In this document: one piece after another, positions 20,391-29,137 of the stretch
Numbering within the stretch: the stretch's first letter is position 1
Layout of the letters: each line of letters begins with the position of its first letter
Source of the DNA: Pseudomonas sp. B21_DOA
GTDB taxonomy: Bacteria; Pseudomonadota; Gammaproteobacteria; Pseudomonadales; Pseudomonadaceae
DNA length: 64,000 nucleotides
Direction: 5' to 3'
NCBI GenBank assembly: GCA_030544685.1
Contig: CP086683.1
Span: 4,836,001-4,900,000, forward strand
Translations under genes and position numbers: made by a program
The notes under the pieces: model-generated
What the model saw: the letters and a program-made list of their open reading frames with translations, nothing else
The model's database searches: none
Told to the model about the DNA's origin: nothing

Positions 20391-20584
20391 TATGGCTGAG
20401 AGCTTTGGGCAAAGACAGCGAATGGATTTTCAACGTAAGGATAGGGATTCTGACGAGCTTGTCGCACCGACGCAGCCATGGTTTTTACAAGGATCATATC
20501 GGGCTCACGGCCGTCTGTAGCGGCACATGAACAGTAATACTGTGCGCCCCGGAGCGCGCGAGGCACTATGCTTACACCCTTCAT
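20390..20584 (-). CDS. Possible small protein, unknown function
   Basis: ORF of 64 residues whose ATG follows AAAAGGAAAGC, a good ribosome binding site. It contains a CSC pair and a basic middle part. It is divergent from the TIR-like gene, sharing a short intergenic region. No family recognised; it could be spurious. Confidence 0.35.
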   Translation of the reverse strand: MKGVSIVPRALRGAQYYCSCAATDGREPDMILVKTMAASVRQARQNPYPYVENPFAVFAQSSQP

Positions 20585-20660
20585 GCTTTCCTTTTGAACT
20601 CATCGCTCCAATGGCGGCGGTTGAGATTCAATGCTACTCACCTTCAAGGAATTTGATTTC

Positions 20661-21545
20661 ATGGCTAGAAAAACAACGCCCCCAACGCAAATTGCCCCGA
20701 AATTGACGTTAACAGCCCAAGACATTGAGCGTGCATTATCTCGACTTGAAGATCGGATAAACGAGCTGAAAGCGTTCGACGTAAATACCGTTAGCTTAGG
20801 TATGACACCAGAACTAAAAGCGCTTGAGGTAGCGGTAAAAGATACGCTGATCAGATGCTTCGGCGAAAACACTACGGCCTACTCTACCTACGAAGGTGCC
20901 TGTAATCTCACCTACTACTCTATGATGGTATCTAGGGATTCAAGGCCGAATTACGTCGCACCGGTAGACCGCAACATTAAGAGCTCAATAGCGCTGCTCG
21001 CACAAGCTCAACGAAGTCTCAATGAAGACCTCGCGGACATTCAGCATTCTTCCGCACAAAGTTTGACCATTGCTGAACCCATAGAGCCGTCGACTAAATT
21101 TAGCTCTAAGCGAGTTTTTATAGTGCATGGCCATGATGACGGGCCTAGAGAAACTGCGGCTCGCTTTTTAGAAAAAATTGGGTTTGAACCTATCATTCTT
21201 CACGAGCAGGCAAACCGTGGTCGCACGATAATAGAAAAGATCGAGGCTAATAGAGACGTGGGCTTTGCTGTGGTTCTGCTGACGCCCGATGATGAAGGCT
21301 GTGTTAAGGGTGGCAAACCTGAACCGCGCGCTCGTCAAAATGTTCTTCTTGAACTTGGATATTTTATCGGCTACTTGGGGCGTGAAAAAGTTTGCGCACT
21401 CAAAAAAGGCGGTTTAGAAATTCCGAGCGACTTCGCAGGAGTAGTGTGGACATCTATGGATAGTGATGGCTGGAAGCAAGCTCTGAGCCTAGAACTTCAG
21501 GATGCTGGTTACGAAATCGACTGGAACAAGGTTATGCGCGGCTAA
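20661..21545 (+). CDS. TIR-like nucleotide-binding domain protein
   Basis: Protein of 294 residues; the ATG at 20661 follows AAGGA. The N-terminal half (about 1-140) is helical and of unknown fold. The C-terminal half is a TIR-like domain of the PF10137 type: RVFIVHGHDDGPRE, ILHEQANRGRTIIEKIE, FAVVLLTPDDEG, RARQNVLLELGYFIG, and a late VVWTSMDSDGWK. This domain occurs as an effector, often NAD-degrading, in anti-phage systems such as CBASS and Pycsar. No cyclase partner is adjacent. The gene is AT-rich compared with the phage core and is followed about 100 bases later by an HNH-like gene. A defence cargo role is inferred. Confidence 0.75.
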   Translation: MARKTTPPTQIAPKLTLTAQDIERALSRLEDRINELKAFDVNTVSLGMTPELKALEVAVKDTLIRCFGENTTAYSTYEGACNLTYYSMMVSRDSRPNYVAPVDRNIKSSIALLAQAQRSLNEDLADIQHSSAQSLTIAEPIEPSTKFSSKRVFIVHGHDDGPRETAARFLEKIGFEPIILHEQANRGRTIIEKIEANRDVGFAVVLLTPDDEGCVKGGKPEPRARQNVLLELGYFIGYLGREKVCALKKGGLEIPSDFAGVVWTSMDSDGWKQALSLELQDAGYEIDWNKVMRG

Positions 21546-21641
21546 CCTTGGATCCGCGAAAAATAACTAGCTCGACCTTAGCAAAATCCACTTTGATCGG
21601 CGAGACCCAACCAACGAGTCATTAAAATCAGGGGTGAAAAG

Positions 21642-22451
21642 ATGGCATTACTCAGAAGATGTAACATCTGCCTCCAGCGTCGAGAGATGACTGAGGATCA
21701 TATCTTCCCTAAGTCCATTGCCATCCCCCAACAACGACAAGTCACCGAAATCCTCAAACATATTAAAAATAAAAATGGAAAACCGCATTCACGACTATTC
21801 CAAAATGGACTATTCAAAAAAACACTCTGTAGCGACTGCAATAATAGATTATTGGGAACTATTTTAGACCCAGCCTTAGAAGACATATGTAAGAAATTTT
21901 CAAACGAGCTACGGAATGTGCGCTTCCTGATGGTTCCTAACCTTATGGCCACAGATGTTCAATTAAACAAAGTTTCGAGATCAGTAGCGGGACACTTTTT
22001 AGCTGCGAGTGACACAGCACAGTGGCGACATCCACTTAGCAGGGCGCTGCGTCGCTACGTAATGAACTTCGACCGCGCATTTCCGGAGCGATATCGCTTT
22101 CAAATGTGGCTTTACCCGTTCAAGCAACAGGCGATATTAAAAGATTTGTTCCATACCATTTTCGGAAGCGGGTATGATCCGTTCGGAATATCAGCATACA
22201 AAACATTTCCGTTAGCTTTTTCCTTCTCAGACCCTATCCTCAACCCCGCTTATAAACTAGACGGTATTTTAGACGTTTCTTCTTTTCTTGACGGCCCGCT
22301 AGACCGAAAGGCTAATATTCACCTAAGGGCTGGGGTCACTGTAGACCCCAACTGGCCTTACGCACCCCACAAACATGGCGCAATTCTTTCAAGCGATAAT
22401 GGCAGTGTTCAAACCAAACCCTACATGAAAATAAAAACATACCCTTACTAG
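21642..22451 (+). CDS. HNH-like zinc-binding protein, possible nuclease
   Basis: Protein of 269 residues with ATG 21642 behind AGGGGTGA. The N-terminus has CNIC, then EDHIFPKS, then CSDCNNRLLG, the pattern of an HNH/beta-beta-alpha-metal nuclease with a structural zinc site. The long C-terminal region is unassigned (it includes FQMWLYPFKQQAIL). Strongly AT-rich, like the TIR-like gene upstream. The two may form a transferred unit. Nuclease activity is inferred from the motif only. Confidence 0.6.
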   Translation: MALLRRCNICLQRREMTEDHIFPKSIAIPQQRQVTEILKHIKNKNGKPHSRLFQNGLFKKTLCSDCNNRLLGTILDPALEDICKKFSNELRNVRFLMVPNLMATDVQLNKVSRSVAGHFLAASDTAQWRHPLSRALRRYVMNFDRAFPERYRFQMWLYPFKQQAILKDLFHTIFGSGYDPFGISAYKTFPLAFSFSDPILNPAYKLDGILDVSSFLDGPLDRKANIHLRAGVTVDPNWPYAPHKHGAILSSDNGSVQTKPYMKIKTYPY

Positions 22452-22504
22452 TGAATTTTTTACGACTGTCGAGTTAAGATATTCTTACGAAAAGCACGCC
22501 TTAA

Positions 22505-23781
22505 TTATCTACAGCTAACTGTCCATAATTGATCCAAGCGCGTGGTGTAGCTTTGACTCATCATTTCCCGACGCATGCCCCAATCTGGATTGCTCGGTAC
22601 ACTCGCGGACCGGAGCGTACCCCTACCCCACCGTCCATTGATCTCGTCCAACACCGCCATCACCCTTGTTGCCTCAGTGGGTTGAGAAATGGCAAACAGA
22701 TCATCCGTGTATTCACCCGGCTGGCATAGATTCAGCAATAGGACTTCCGCCTTGCTGTAACTGAATCCAGGACGGAATACGCGATCAAGTGCATCGACCG
22801 CTGCCGTCGTTAACAGCCGAACATCATCCGTTGGGTACGGTAGATCGATCACCACACCGTTTGCGTATTTAGCCTCATCGGGGTTGAACATGCCGGTGCG
22901 GATGCTGACGCGAATCTTCTTGCACAGCGACTTCTGCGCCCTGAGCTTTTCCGAAGCACGCATCATGTAGGTGGCCACAGCTTCCATGATCGGTGCCAGC
23001 TCCGTAAGCCGCTTCCCGAACATCCGGCTGCAGCAGATCTCCTGCTTTGGCGGATCCGGCTCGTCCAGCTCCAGGCACGGCGTGCCGGCCAGCTCCCAGG
23101 CGGTTTTCTCTATCACCACGCTATAATTTTTTCTCAACGTCCACGGGTCGGCCTTGGCCAGATCCATGGCGGTCTTGATCCCCATGCCATCCAGGTGCAC
23201 TTTCATGCGCCGGCCTACTCCCAGACCTCAGCGACATCCGTGTTGCGAAGCACCCAGTCGCGCTTGATTGGGTCGCAGATGTTCACGACGCCACCGGTTT
23301 GCGCCTGCAGGCGCTTGGCAGTGTGGTTGGCCAGCTTGGCTAAAGTTTTGGTGTGAGCGATGCCGACACCGACCGGGATGCCCGTGCAGCGCAGCACCTG
23401 GCTGCGGATCTTGCGGCCAAGGGCGTCTAGGCCATTAATGCCGGTAAGGTCGACGAAGGCTTCGTCGATGCTATAGACCTCAACGGCCGGCACCATCGAT
23501 TCGATCAGCGTCATGACACGCTCACTCATGTCGCCGTATAGCGCATAGTTCGAGGAGAACGGGACGATGCCATGCTGCTTGAGCTTGTGCTTGATCTGGA
23601 AGTACGGCTCGCCCATTTTCACGTAGGGCTTGGCATCGTAGCTCCGCGCGATGACGCAGCCGTCGTTGTTCGACAGCACCACGATAGGCACCTTCGCCAG
23701 GTCAGGACGAAACACGCGTTCGCAACTGGCGTAGAAGCTGTTGCAATCGATCAGGCCGAATACCGGCAGCGTCTTAGACAT
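22505..23781 (-). CDS. umuC: UmuC, DNA polymerase V catalytic subunit (frame interrupted)
   Basis: Y-family translesion polymerase, about 425 residues. Catalytic segments FGLIDCNSFYASCERVF and YSIDEAFVDL are intact, and the C-terminus is the family-typical SQSYTTRLDQLWTV. The frame breaks at a C3 run (23220-23222); one more base joins NTDVAEVW to GVGRRMKVHLDGMG. The start overlaps the end of umuD by 8 bases. With UmuD it forms Pol V, induced by DNA damage; phage copies can raise mutagenesis in the lysogen. Confidence 0.9.
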
Positions 23782-24199
23782 GGCTGCGCACGCTGCTGGT
23801 GATCACACCCCAAATTGCCAGCTCATCACCCTCAAGGACATACCGTGGCGGATACTTGGGGTTTTCCGACATCAGTATTACGTCGCTACCGCGAAGGCAC
23901 AGACGCTTGCACACGGGTTCGTTATTCAACAACGCAATGACGATGTGGCCGTGAGCTGGCTCGATTGATCGATCGACAATGGCCAGGTCCCCTTCGTAGA
24001 TCCCGGCACCCTGCATGCTTTCACCGGTGAGCGACACCAAATAGACGTGTGGCGCGCGAATGTTCAGCACCTCATCCAACGATATCTGCGCTTCGATGTG
24101 ATCCGCTGCCGGCGAAGGAAAGCCGGCCGGGACTCGGAAGAGACACAGCGGCACCTTCAAGCCGCCCTGACTGATGGGACCTAGAATTGAGTAACTCAT
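23774..24199 (-). CDS. umuD: UmuD, self-cleaving Pol V subunit
   Basis: S24-family protein of 141 residues. RecA-stimulated self-cleavage is expected at Ala25-Gly26 (RVPAGFPSP). The Ser-Lys dyad is Ser61 (LTGESMQGAG) and Lys98 (EPVCKRL). A perfect LexA box lies just upstream (24218-24233). The gene is intact and directly precedes umuC. Confidence 0.93.
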   Translation of the reverse strand: MSYSILGPISQGGLKVPLCLFRVPAGFPSPAADHIEAQISLDEVLNIRAPHVYLVSLTGESMQGAGIYEGDLAIVDRSIEPAHGHIVIALLNNEPVCKRLCLRGSDVILMSENPKYPPRYVLEGDELAIWGVITSSVRSHV

Positions 24200-24217
24200 G
24201 ACGCACGACTTCCAGAA

Positions 24218-24233
24218 CTGTACGAATATACAG
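24218..24233. promoter_or_regulatory. LexA (SOS) box between umuD and SRAP gene
   Basis: CTGTACGAATATACAG is a perfect CTGT-N8-ACAG operator, 19 bases upstream of the umuD ATG and about 60 upstream of the divergent SRAP gene. It should repress umuDC and perhaps both directions. Confidence 0.9.
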
Positions 24234-24294
24234 TTAACTTTCTGAATGGCTTGCGGTCAATTTTTGTAGGAAATATCAGATAGGCGGGCGGGCA

Positions 24295-24968
24295 ATGTGC
24301 GGACGACTCTCGCAGTACAGCGGCATTCACGACTTCGTTGCCGCATTGAGCATGCCCAACGCGCTCGTCAACCACATCGGGGATTTGCCGCTCGAACGCT
24401 ACAACGCAGCTCCCACAACACAGCTTGCGCTCTTTCACCAGGAGGAAGGATTTCTGCATGCAGACATGGTCCGCTGGGGATGGCGGCCCCATTGGGCAAA
24501 AGATCGTGCAGCCCCATCAATGCTCGGGTAGAGAAAGTCGCGCACGGCCCATTCTTTCGTGCCATCTGGCCGCATCGAGCTATCGTCGCGATCAATAACT
24601 GGTTCGAGTGGGTGGATGAAGGAGGACCTAAAAAGCAGCCGTACTTGATTCGCCGCCGAGACCGGGCGCCCATTCTGTGTGCTGCAATTGGGCAATATCC
24701 AAGCGCCGGGCGAGAACCTACCGAGCATGACGGCTTCGTAATCATCACCGCTGACAGTGCCGGTGGGATGGTGGATATCCATGACCGGCGTCCGGTAGCG
24801 CTCTCACCCGAGCTAGCGCGTGAATGGCTGGATCCAGCCACACCCAAAGAGCGCGCCGAAGAAATGGTGCTTCACCAAGGTGAACCGACAGATGTGTTTG
24901 AATGGTTCAAGGTGGATCGAGCGATTGGCAATGTTCGCAACCAAGGGCTGCGCTCATCGCTGCAGTGA
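24295..24968 (+). CDS. SRAP (YedK/HMCES-like) DNA-crosslinking repair protein (frame interrupted)
   Basis: About 224 residues. The catalytic Cys2 follows the initiator Met (MCGRLSQYS). Other family marks are RYNAAPTTQ, RWGWRPHWAK, INARVEKV, FEWVDEGG and the His motif VDIHDRRPVAL. SRAP proteins trap abasic sites in single-stranded DNA by covalent linkage. A C4 run (24512-24515) is one base short; adding it joins RAAP to INARVEKV. Divergent from umuDC across a LexA box, which suggests SOS co-regulation. Confidence 0.85.
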
Positions 24969-25494
24969 CTCCAACGCCGGGCTAACCCACTCTGCGCACG
25001 TTGACTGCTAGCAACACGATTTACAACTTTCGTGTAAATAACAGATTAACTGTTTAGACGTGGCGATTACTTGCGAAGCCAGTAACAACAAGCACTTCGC
25101 TCTACCACGGTCGGAAAAAGACCACGCCTTACTTACATACGTATGTACGTAATTTCCACTTTGCGTGTAATAAACAGATGTAGGACCAACTCGAAAAACA
25201 GGTCAGATCATTCATATACACCCATTGCCCGATACCAGCTTGCGATATACACCCATTGCCCTAATCCCCGACCGCCATATACCCCCTTAGCCCTAACACC
25301 ATGAAGGTGATGCGGGTGCATACACATTCAGCCCTACTACAACTTCCCCGAGTGGATTCGCAGCAGCAGACGTAATTAATCTCGATCAACCATTGACGAA
25401 TACCGCTATAAACATCTAGTTTAAAAACAGATCGACCTACTCCTTTCCGCTACCGCGCCCATAAGCGCGGCACGTTTCTTTGCGAGAATAAAAA
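24969..25494. other. Non-coding region with short repeats
   Basis: No gene is supported. It holds three spaced 17-base direct repeats (25214-25293), and the strings GTGTAAATAACAGAT (near 25035) and GTGTAATAAACAGAT (near 25164), which look like copies of one element. An imperfect GC-rich hairpin lies at 25455-25471. Confidence 0.5.
25214..25293. repeat. Three spaced direct repeats of 17 bases
   Basis: ATATACACCCATTGCCC at 25214-25230 and 25245-25261 is identical. A degenerate third copy, ATATACCCCCTTAGCCC, lies at 25277-25293. Starts are 31 and 32 bases apart, about three helical turns, so all copies would face the same side of DNA. Confidence 0.7.
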
Positions 25495-25599
25495 ATGAAT
25501 GTTCTGATTCTTCTGATGGCGACTGTCGAGTTTCTTATAAAACTCACCGAGCTGTTGCAGCTGTGGGGTATTGGATGCCCCGGATTCGCACCCTGGTGA
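25495..25599 (+). CDS. Possible 34-residue hydrophobic peptide
   Basis: Short ORF, MNVLILLMATVEFLIKLTEL then a Trp/Pro/Gly end, preceded by GCGAGAAT. The first 20 residues could span the membrane. It is convergent with the dam gene and ends one base before it. It could be a small lysis-related or toxin-like peptide, or chance. Confidence 0.3.
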   Translation: MNVLILLMATVEFLIKLTELLQLWGIGCPGFAPW

Positions 25600-26394
25600 T
25601 CAGAACAGCCCACCCAACGCTGCCGGCTCCCAATTCATGATCACCAGCTCGCCACTGACTTCGGCCTTCCCCTGTCGCTGGTTGGTCGTGGTGTAGCGAA
25701 TGTCCAAGGTCTCGAAGTGGAAGCCTTTGAACACGCGGCGGATATCGGGATGGTCGTTGATACTGACCATCACTTTGCCTTTGCAGCGGCGCATGAAGTC
25801 GGCCATCCGCTCGTAGTTCTCGAATGGAAAGTCCACGCCATATCCGGCGGTCTGCCAATAAGGCGGATCCATGTAGTGGAAGGTGTGGGCACGGTCGTAG
25901 CGTTCAGCGCATTCAAGCCATGGGAGGTTTTCGACGTAGGTGCCGGACAGGCGCTGCCACGCGGCCGAGAGGTTTTCTTCGATCCGTAGCAGATTGATGG
26001 CCGGTGCGGTGGTCGCCGTGCCAAATGTTTGACCGGAGACCTTGCCGGCAAAGGCATGGTGCTGCAGGTAGAAGAATCGGGCGGCGCGCTGGATGTCGGT
26101 GAGGGTTTCGGGGCGGGTCATTTTCTGCCATTCGAACACCTGCCGAGAACTGAGCGCCCATTTGAATTGGCGTACGAACTCTTCGAGGTGGTTCTGCACG
26201 ACGCGGTAAAGCGTGACCAAGTCACCGTTGATGTCATTGAGGACTTCGACCGGTGATGGCTGGGGCTTCATGAAGTACAGCGCGGCACCGCCGGCAAAGA
26301 CTTCAACGTAGCATTCGTGTGGCGGAAAAAGCGGAATGAGGCGATCGGCCAGGCGGCGTTTGCCGCCCATCCAAGGGATGATGGGTGTAGACAT
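25600..26394 (-). CDS. Phage DNA adenine methyltransferase (Dam family)
   Basis: N6-adenine methylase of D12 class, 264 residues from ATG 26394. The SAM-binding segment is PIIPWMGGKRRLADRL with VEVFAGGAALYF; the catalytic motif is DPPYWQT (HYMDPPYWQ). ENYERMADF and NDHPDIRRVFK follow the family layout. It probably protects phage DNA or regulates phage genes by methylation; the target site is not readable. It is the last gene of the leftward late operon, after the lysis genes. Confidence 0.9.
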   Translation of the reverse strand: MSTPIIPWMGGKRRLADRLIPLFPPHECYVEVFAGGAALYFMKPQPSPVEVLNDINGDLVTLYRVVQNHLEEFVRQFKWALSSRQVFEWQKMTRPETLTDIQRAARFFYLQHHAFAGKVSGQTFGTATTAPAINLLRIEENLSAAWQRLSGTYVENLPWLECAERYDRAHTFHYMDPPYWQTAGYGVDFPFENYERMADFMRRCKGKVMVSINDHPDIRRVFKGFHFETLDIRYTTTNQRQGKAEVSGELVIMNWEPAALGGLF

Positions 26395-26544
26395 TGAAAG
26401 CAAGACCTTTACTGTATGGATAAACAGGTGCTAGGCTCGCCGCGCTTTGTGCACGGAGCAAGAGCCTCGGCTGGACTTGCAGGGACAATCTGCAGGGACG
26501 GCGGTCGATCTGGATGTTGACGCATCCGGACCGGCCGCTCTTTT

Positions 26545-27090
26545 TCACTTCGGTGTTGACACTTCTTTGGCGTATGCCTGACAGGCCGCGAGGGCAATCA
26601 GCCTCCGGTCACCGGCATCGGTGATGCCGATAATTCTTTGAGCATGCGCTGGGTCAAGTTCGGCTCTTGCGGGGCCATGAACCACGCCGCCGGCGCTGGC
26701 AGGGGCTGACACCCCGTCACAACGGCCGGCAGCGCTGCCGGCGTTGAGTAGGACTGACAGCCGGACATCAGCAGTGGCAAGGCGATCAGACAGGCGTTGC
26801 TGAGCTGTTTGCGCATCGGATAAATCCTTGTAGTGGGTTTTGTCGTTGTCTTCCAGGCGCTGCTCCAGCGCCAGGCGCTTGTCCTGCTCGATCACCAGCG
26901 CGCCTACCATCGCCTCGGCGGCCGCCCGGGCCACGTCGGCGGACTGGCGGGCCTGCTCGGCCAGCGCGTTACCGTAACGCCAGTCCTGTATCGCCCAACT
27001 GCCGGCAGCGCCGGCGCCGGCGATCGACAGCAGTACCAGGGCGATCGCCCAGGGCCGCACCGGTGCCGGAATCAGATCGAGGATTGACAT
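26545..27090 (-). CDS. Rz-like inner-membrane spanin
   Basis: Type II inner-membrane spanin, 181 residues from ATG 27090. One N-terminal membrane anchor (WAIALVLLSIAGAGAAGSWA) is followed by a periplasmic coiled coil (about 40-110, rich in Ala, Gln, Glu). It overlaps the end of the endolysin gene and contains the Rz1 gene in another frame, the classic Rz/Rz1 nest. It acts last in lysis by fusing inner and outer membranes. Confidence 0.85.
   Translation of the reverse strand: MSILDLIPAPVRPWAIALVLLSIAGAGAAGSWAIQDWRYGNALAEQARQSADVARAAAEAMVGALVIEQDKRLALEQRLEDNDKTHYKDLSDAQTAQQRLSDRLATADVRLSVLLNAGSAAGRCDGVSAPASAGGVVHGPARAELDPAHAQRIIGITDAGDRRLIALAACQAYAKEVSTPK
26598..26816 (-). CDS. Rz1-like outer-membrane lipoprotein spanin, nested in Rz
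   Basis: Protein of 72 residues in a different frame inside the Rz gene. The signal peptide ends in a lipobox, LMSGC (Cys20), and the mature part is rich in Pro, as Rz1 proteins are (LPAPAAWFMAPQEP). It pairs with Rz to bridge the periplasm. Confidence 0.85.
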   Translation of the reverse strand: MRKQLSNACLIALPLLMSGCQSYSTPAALPAVVTGCQPLPAPAAWFMAPQEPNLTQRMLKELSASPMPVTGG

Positions 27091-27731
27091 AGCACCGCCT
27101 TGGCCTTGGCCCACAGCTCGCGGCGATCGGCCAGACCGGCGCTGCCCACGTTGATTTTCCGGGTGATGCCGTCGAACAGCCCCACGTCGGCCAGATCGTT
27201 AAGGCCTCGATCCCACCAGTACCAGGCCGCCGACAGCGCGGCATAGTCCGGCTGCTCCAGCAGCTCCGGCCGATCGAGCAGCGGCAGGCCGAGCGCTTGA
27301 CCGCACAGGCGGTAGGTGTCGCGCCCGGTGATCTGGATCAGGCCGCGGCCTCGATAGCGGTAGCCATCGCCAGAAGCTTCGGGACCATTGCCCATGCGAT
27401 TTGCATAGACGCGGTTGGCCAGCTTTTCCGAGTTGCACAGATAAGCCTTTGCGGCCTCGATCTCGGCCGGATCTGCACGGCCGTTACGGTTGTCATCGAA
27501 ACCCGACTTGAACAAGGTCGCGACGCGCTCGGCGTCCCGGTAGTAGAGGCTTTCCGACAACTTGGTCAGGTGCTGCGACTCGTGCCCGCACTGGGCGATA
27601 AACGCCGCCTCGCGCACCGGCGAGGTGATGCGAAACCGCGCCATGGCCGTGACCAGCGCAGACACAAAAACGCCCGCGACTGGGCGGGCGTTGGGGAGGA
27701 TCTGCAGCAATTGCTGCTGAGTGATCGGCAT
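27072..27731 (-). CDS. GH19 chitinase-like endolysin with EF-hand-like loop
   Basis: Peptidoglycan hydrolase of 219 residues from ATG 27731 (MPITQQQLLQILPNARP, the usual GH19 endolysin start). Catalytic Glu51 is in CGHESQHL with a second acid near Glu60. GRGLIQITGRDTY is the conserved substrate segment. An insertion at 79-90, DDNRNGRADPAE, has acidic/Asn ligands at loop positions 1, 3, 5, 9, 12 and Gly at 6, an EF-hand pattern, so calcium dependence is likely. No signal peptide, so a holin is needed (48521-48859). Confidence 0.9.
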   Translation of the reverse strand: MPITQQQLLQILPNARPVAGVFVSALVTAMARFRITSPVREAAFIAQCGHESQHLTKLSESLYYRDAERVATLFKSGFDDNRNGRADPAEIEAAKAYLCNSEKLANRVYANRMGNGPEASGDGYRYRGRGLIQITGRDTYRLCGQALGLPLLDRPELLEQPDYAALSAAWYWWDRGLNDLADVGLFDGITRKINVGSAGLADRRELWAKAKAVLCQSSI

Positions 27732-27752
27732 ACAAACTCCAGGCACAAAAAA

Positions 27753-27767
27753 GCCGCTCAAGGCGGC
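27753..27767 (-). promoter_or_regulatory. Terminator-like hairpin before endolysin gene
   Basis: In the sense direction a GCCGC/GCGGC hairpin is followed by a T6 tract and GTGCCTGGAG, then the endolysin ATG. The same arrangement precedes several late genes of this phage. Confidence 0.55.
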
Positions 27768-27788
27768 GGGATTTGGTGCGCTCTCGCG

Positions 27789-28837
27789 CTATTTGAGGCT
27801 CACAACCTTGACCGGCTTGGCGGGTTTTTTGCCCTTCTTGCCTTTGGCTTTGGCCTTGCCATTCTTGCCGCCGTTGCACTCGACAACGGTGGTCCAGCCG
27901 GCTTGGGTGTACGTCTGCTGCACCGACTCGGCCAGATACTCGCCATCAAGTCCAACCTTGAAGCCCTGGGCGATGATCGATCGTTCGGCAAACAGATCGG
28001 TACGCCCTGCCATCTCCAGCCGCACGCCGGCGGTGGACCGGTTGAACGCCGCCAGACGGGCTTTGGCCGCTGCCTCGGCCGCCGTCTTGTTCGGGTGAAT
28101 ATGACGATCGGTATGCACCGCCGGCAGGCCGTCCGGGGCGTCGTCGTTCTCCAGCGACACCACCGCAAGCTTGCCGGTCTTCTTGTCCTGATGCTTGGCC
28201 CCGACCGCCTTGTGGGTGCTGCGATCGCCAAGGTGGAACTGCCAGCGGCTGACGTCTTCACGCGTGATCACGATCGGCGCAAAGGCCTTGCCGCTCGCAC
28301 TCTGCCCGCCCTGACGCGGCATCACCAGTAGCTTGCCGTCGGCGACCTTGGCCGTGCAGTCGTACTGCTTGGCCAGCCGCGTGATGAAATTAAAATCGGA
28401 CTCGCTGAGCTGATCGGCACGCACCACTTTCGTATTGACCGGACACATCGGCGCCCAGCCGTTGCGGGCCGCGACGTCGGCGACGATCTTGGACAACGGC
28501 ACGTTTTCCCAGCTACCGCTGCGAATGGTTTTGCCGCTGCCGCGCATGTCGCTTGCCTTGCCCGTGATCACGATCGTATCCGGCGGACCGGATACCGTGA
28601 CCTCGTCGACCACATAACGGCCCAGCCGGGCCAGCGACGTCTCCAGATAGCCCAAGTAGACCTCGATCCCGGCGCCCCGGGCAGGCAGCACCACCAGCCC
28701 GTCACGGTCATCAATGCGCAGTTCGAACTCGTCGGACTCCATCCCGACCTTGTCGGTGACACTCAACTGAATCAGGCGATCGTTAAGCAGCGCCGTGATG
28801 TCGTTGCCATCGGCAACAATGCGGAATCGGGGGTCAT
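27789..28837 (-). CDS. Late-control D-like tail protein (baseplate hub)
   Basis: P2 gpD homologue of about 350 residues, the baseplate hub that docks the tail spike. Seen segments include VGMESDEFELRIDDRDG, VDEVTVSGPPDTIVI, ADQLSESDFNFITRLAKQYD and a basic C-terminus (KAKAKGKKGKKPAK). The frame opens upstream of the ATG at 28837 only from a TTG at 28850. One more C in the C5 run at 28829-28833 (G5 on plus) would give MTPRFRIVADG from ATG 28837, which I prefer. It lies between gpX and the lysis genes. Confidence 0.85.
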
Positions 28838-28855
28838 GGATTGTTTCCAAAGAAA

Positions 28856-28872
28856 GCCCGCACAGGGCGGGC
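28856..28872 (-). promoter_or_regulatory. Hairpin before gpD gene
   Basis: GCCCGC/GCGGGC stem with a short loop, followed in the sense direction by TTTCTTTGG. It belongs to the hairpin family seen before other late genes. Confidence 0.5.
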
Positions 28873-28930
28873 CAAGGATTGAAGCGTTACGCGTAACGCG
28901 AGCGGACGCCGGCGGCGTGTCCGGACGGGA

Positions 28931-29137
28931 TCAGTCCCACAAGGTCACGGCCTCGGTGATTGGGTGCGGCAGATCCGGCAGCACGATCACCACGCCGGCG
29001 CGGTAGGGCTGTTCCTCGTCGGCCAACCCCTGATTGGCGCCCAGCACCGCCTCGACGCTGCCATTCAAGTGCCCGTAAAAGTTGTGACAGATGGTATCGA
29101 GCAGATCCCCGTCAGACGTTCTGCATGTCGTCGCCAT
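28931..29137 (-). CDS. Tail protein X (LysM-like)
   Basis: P2 gpX homologue of 68 residues: CRTSDGDLLDTICHNFYG, VLGANQGLADEE and a Pro-rich LPDLPHP end typical of this LysM-like family, needed for tail assembly. It overlaps the end of the gpU gene and precedes gpD. Confidence 0.88.
   Translation of the reverse strand: MATTCRTSDGDLLDTICHNFYGHLNGSVEAVLGANQGLADEEQPYRAGVVIVLPDLPHPITEAVTLWD

Noticed and set aside
23220..23222. umuC as a true pseudogene
   Set aside because: The single-base break matches the window-wide homopolymer error pattern and both halves are fully conserved.
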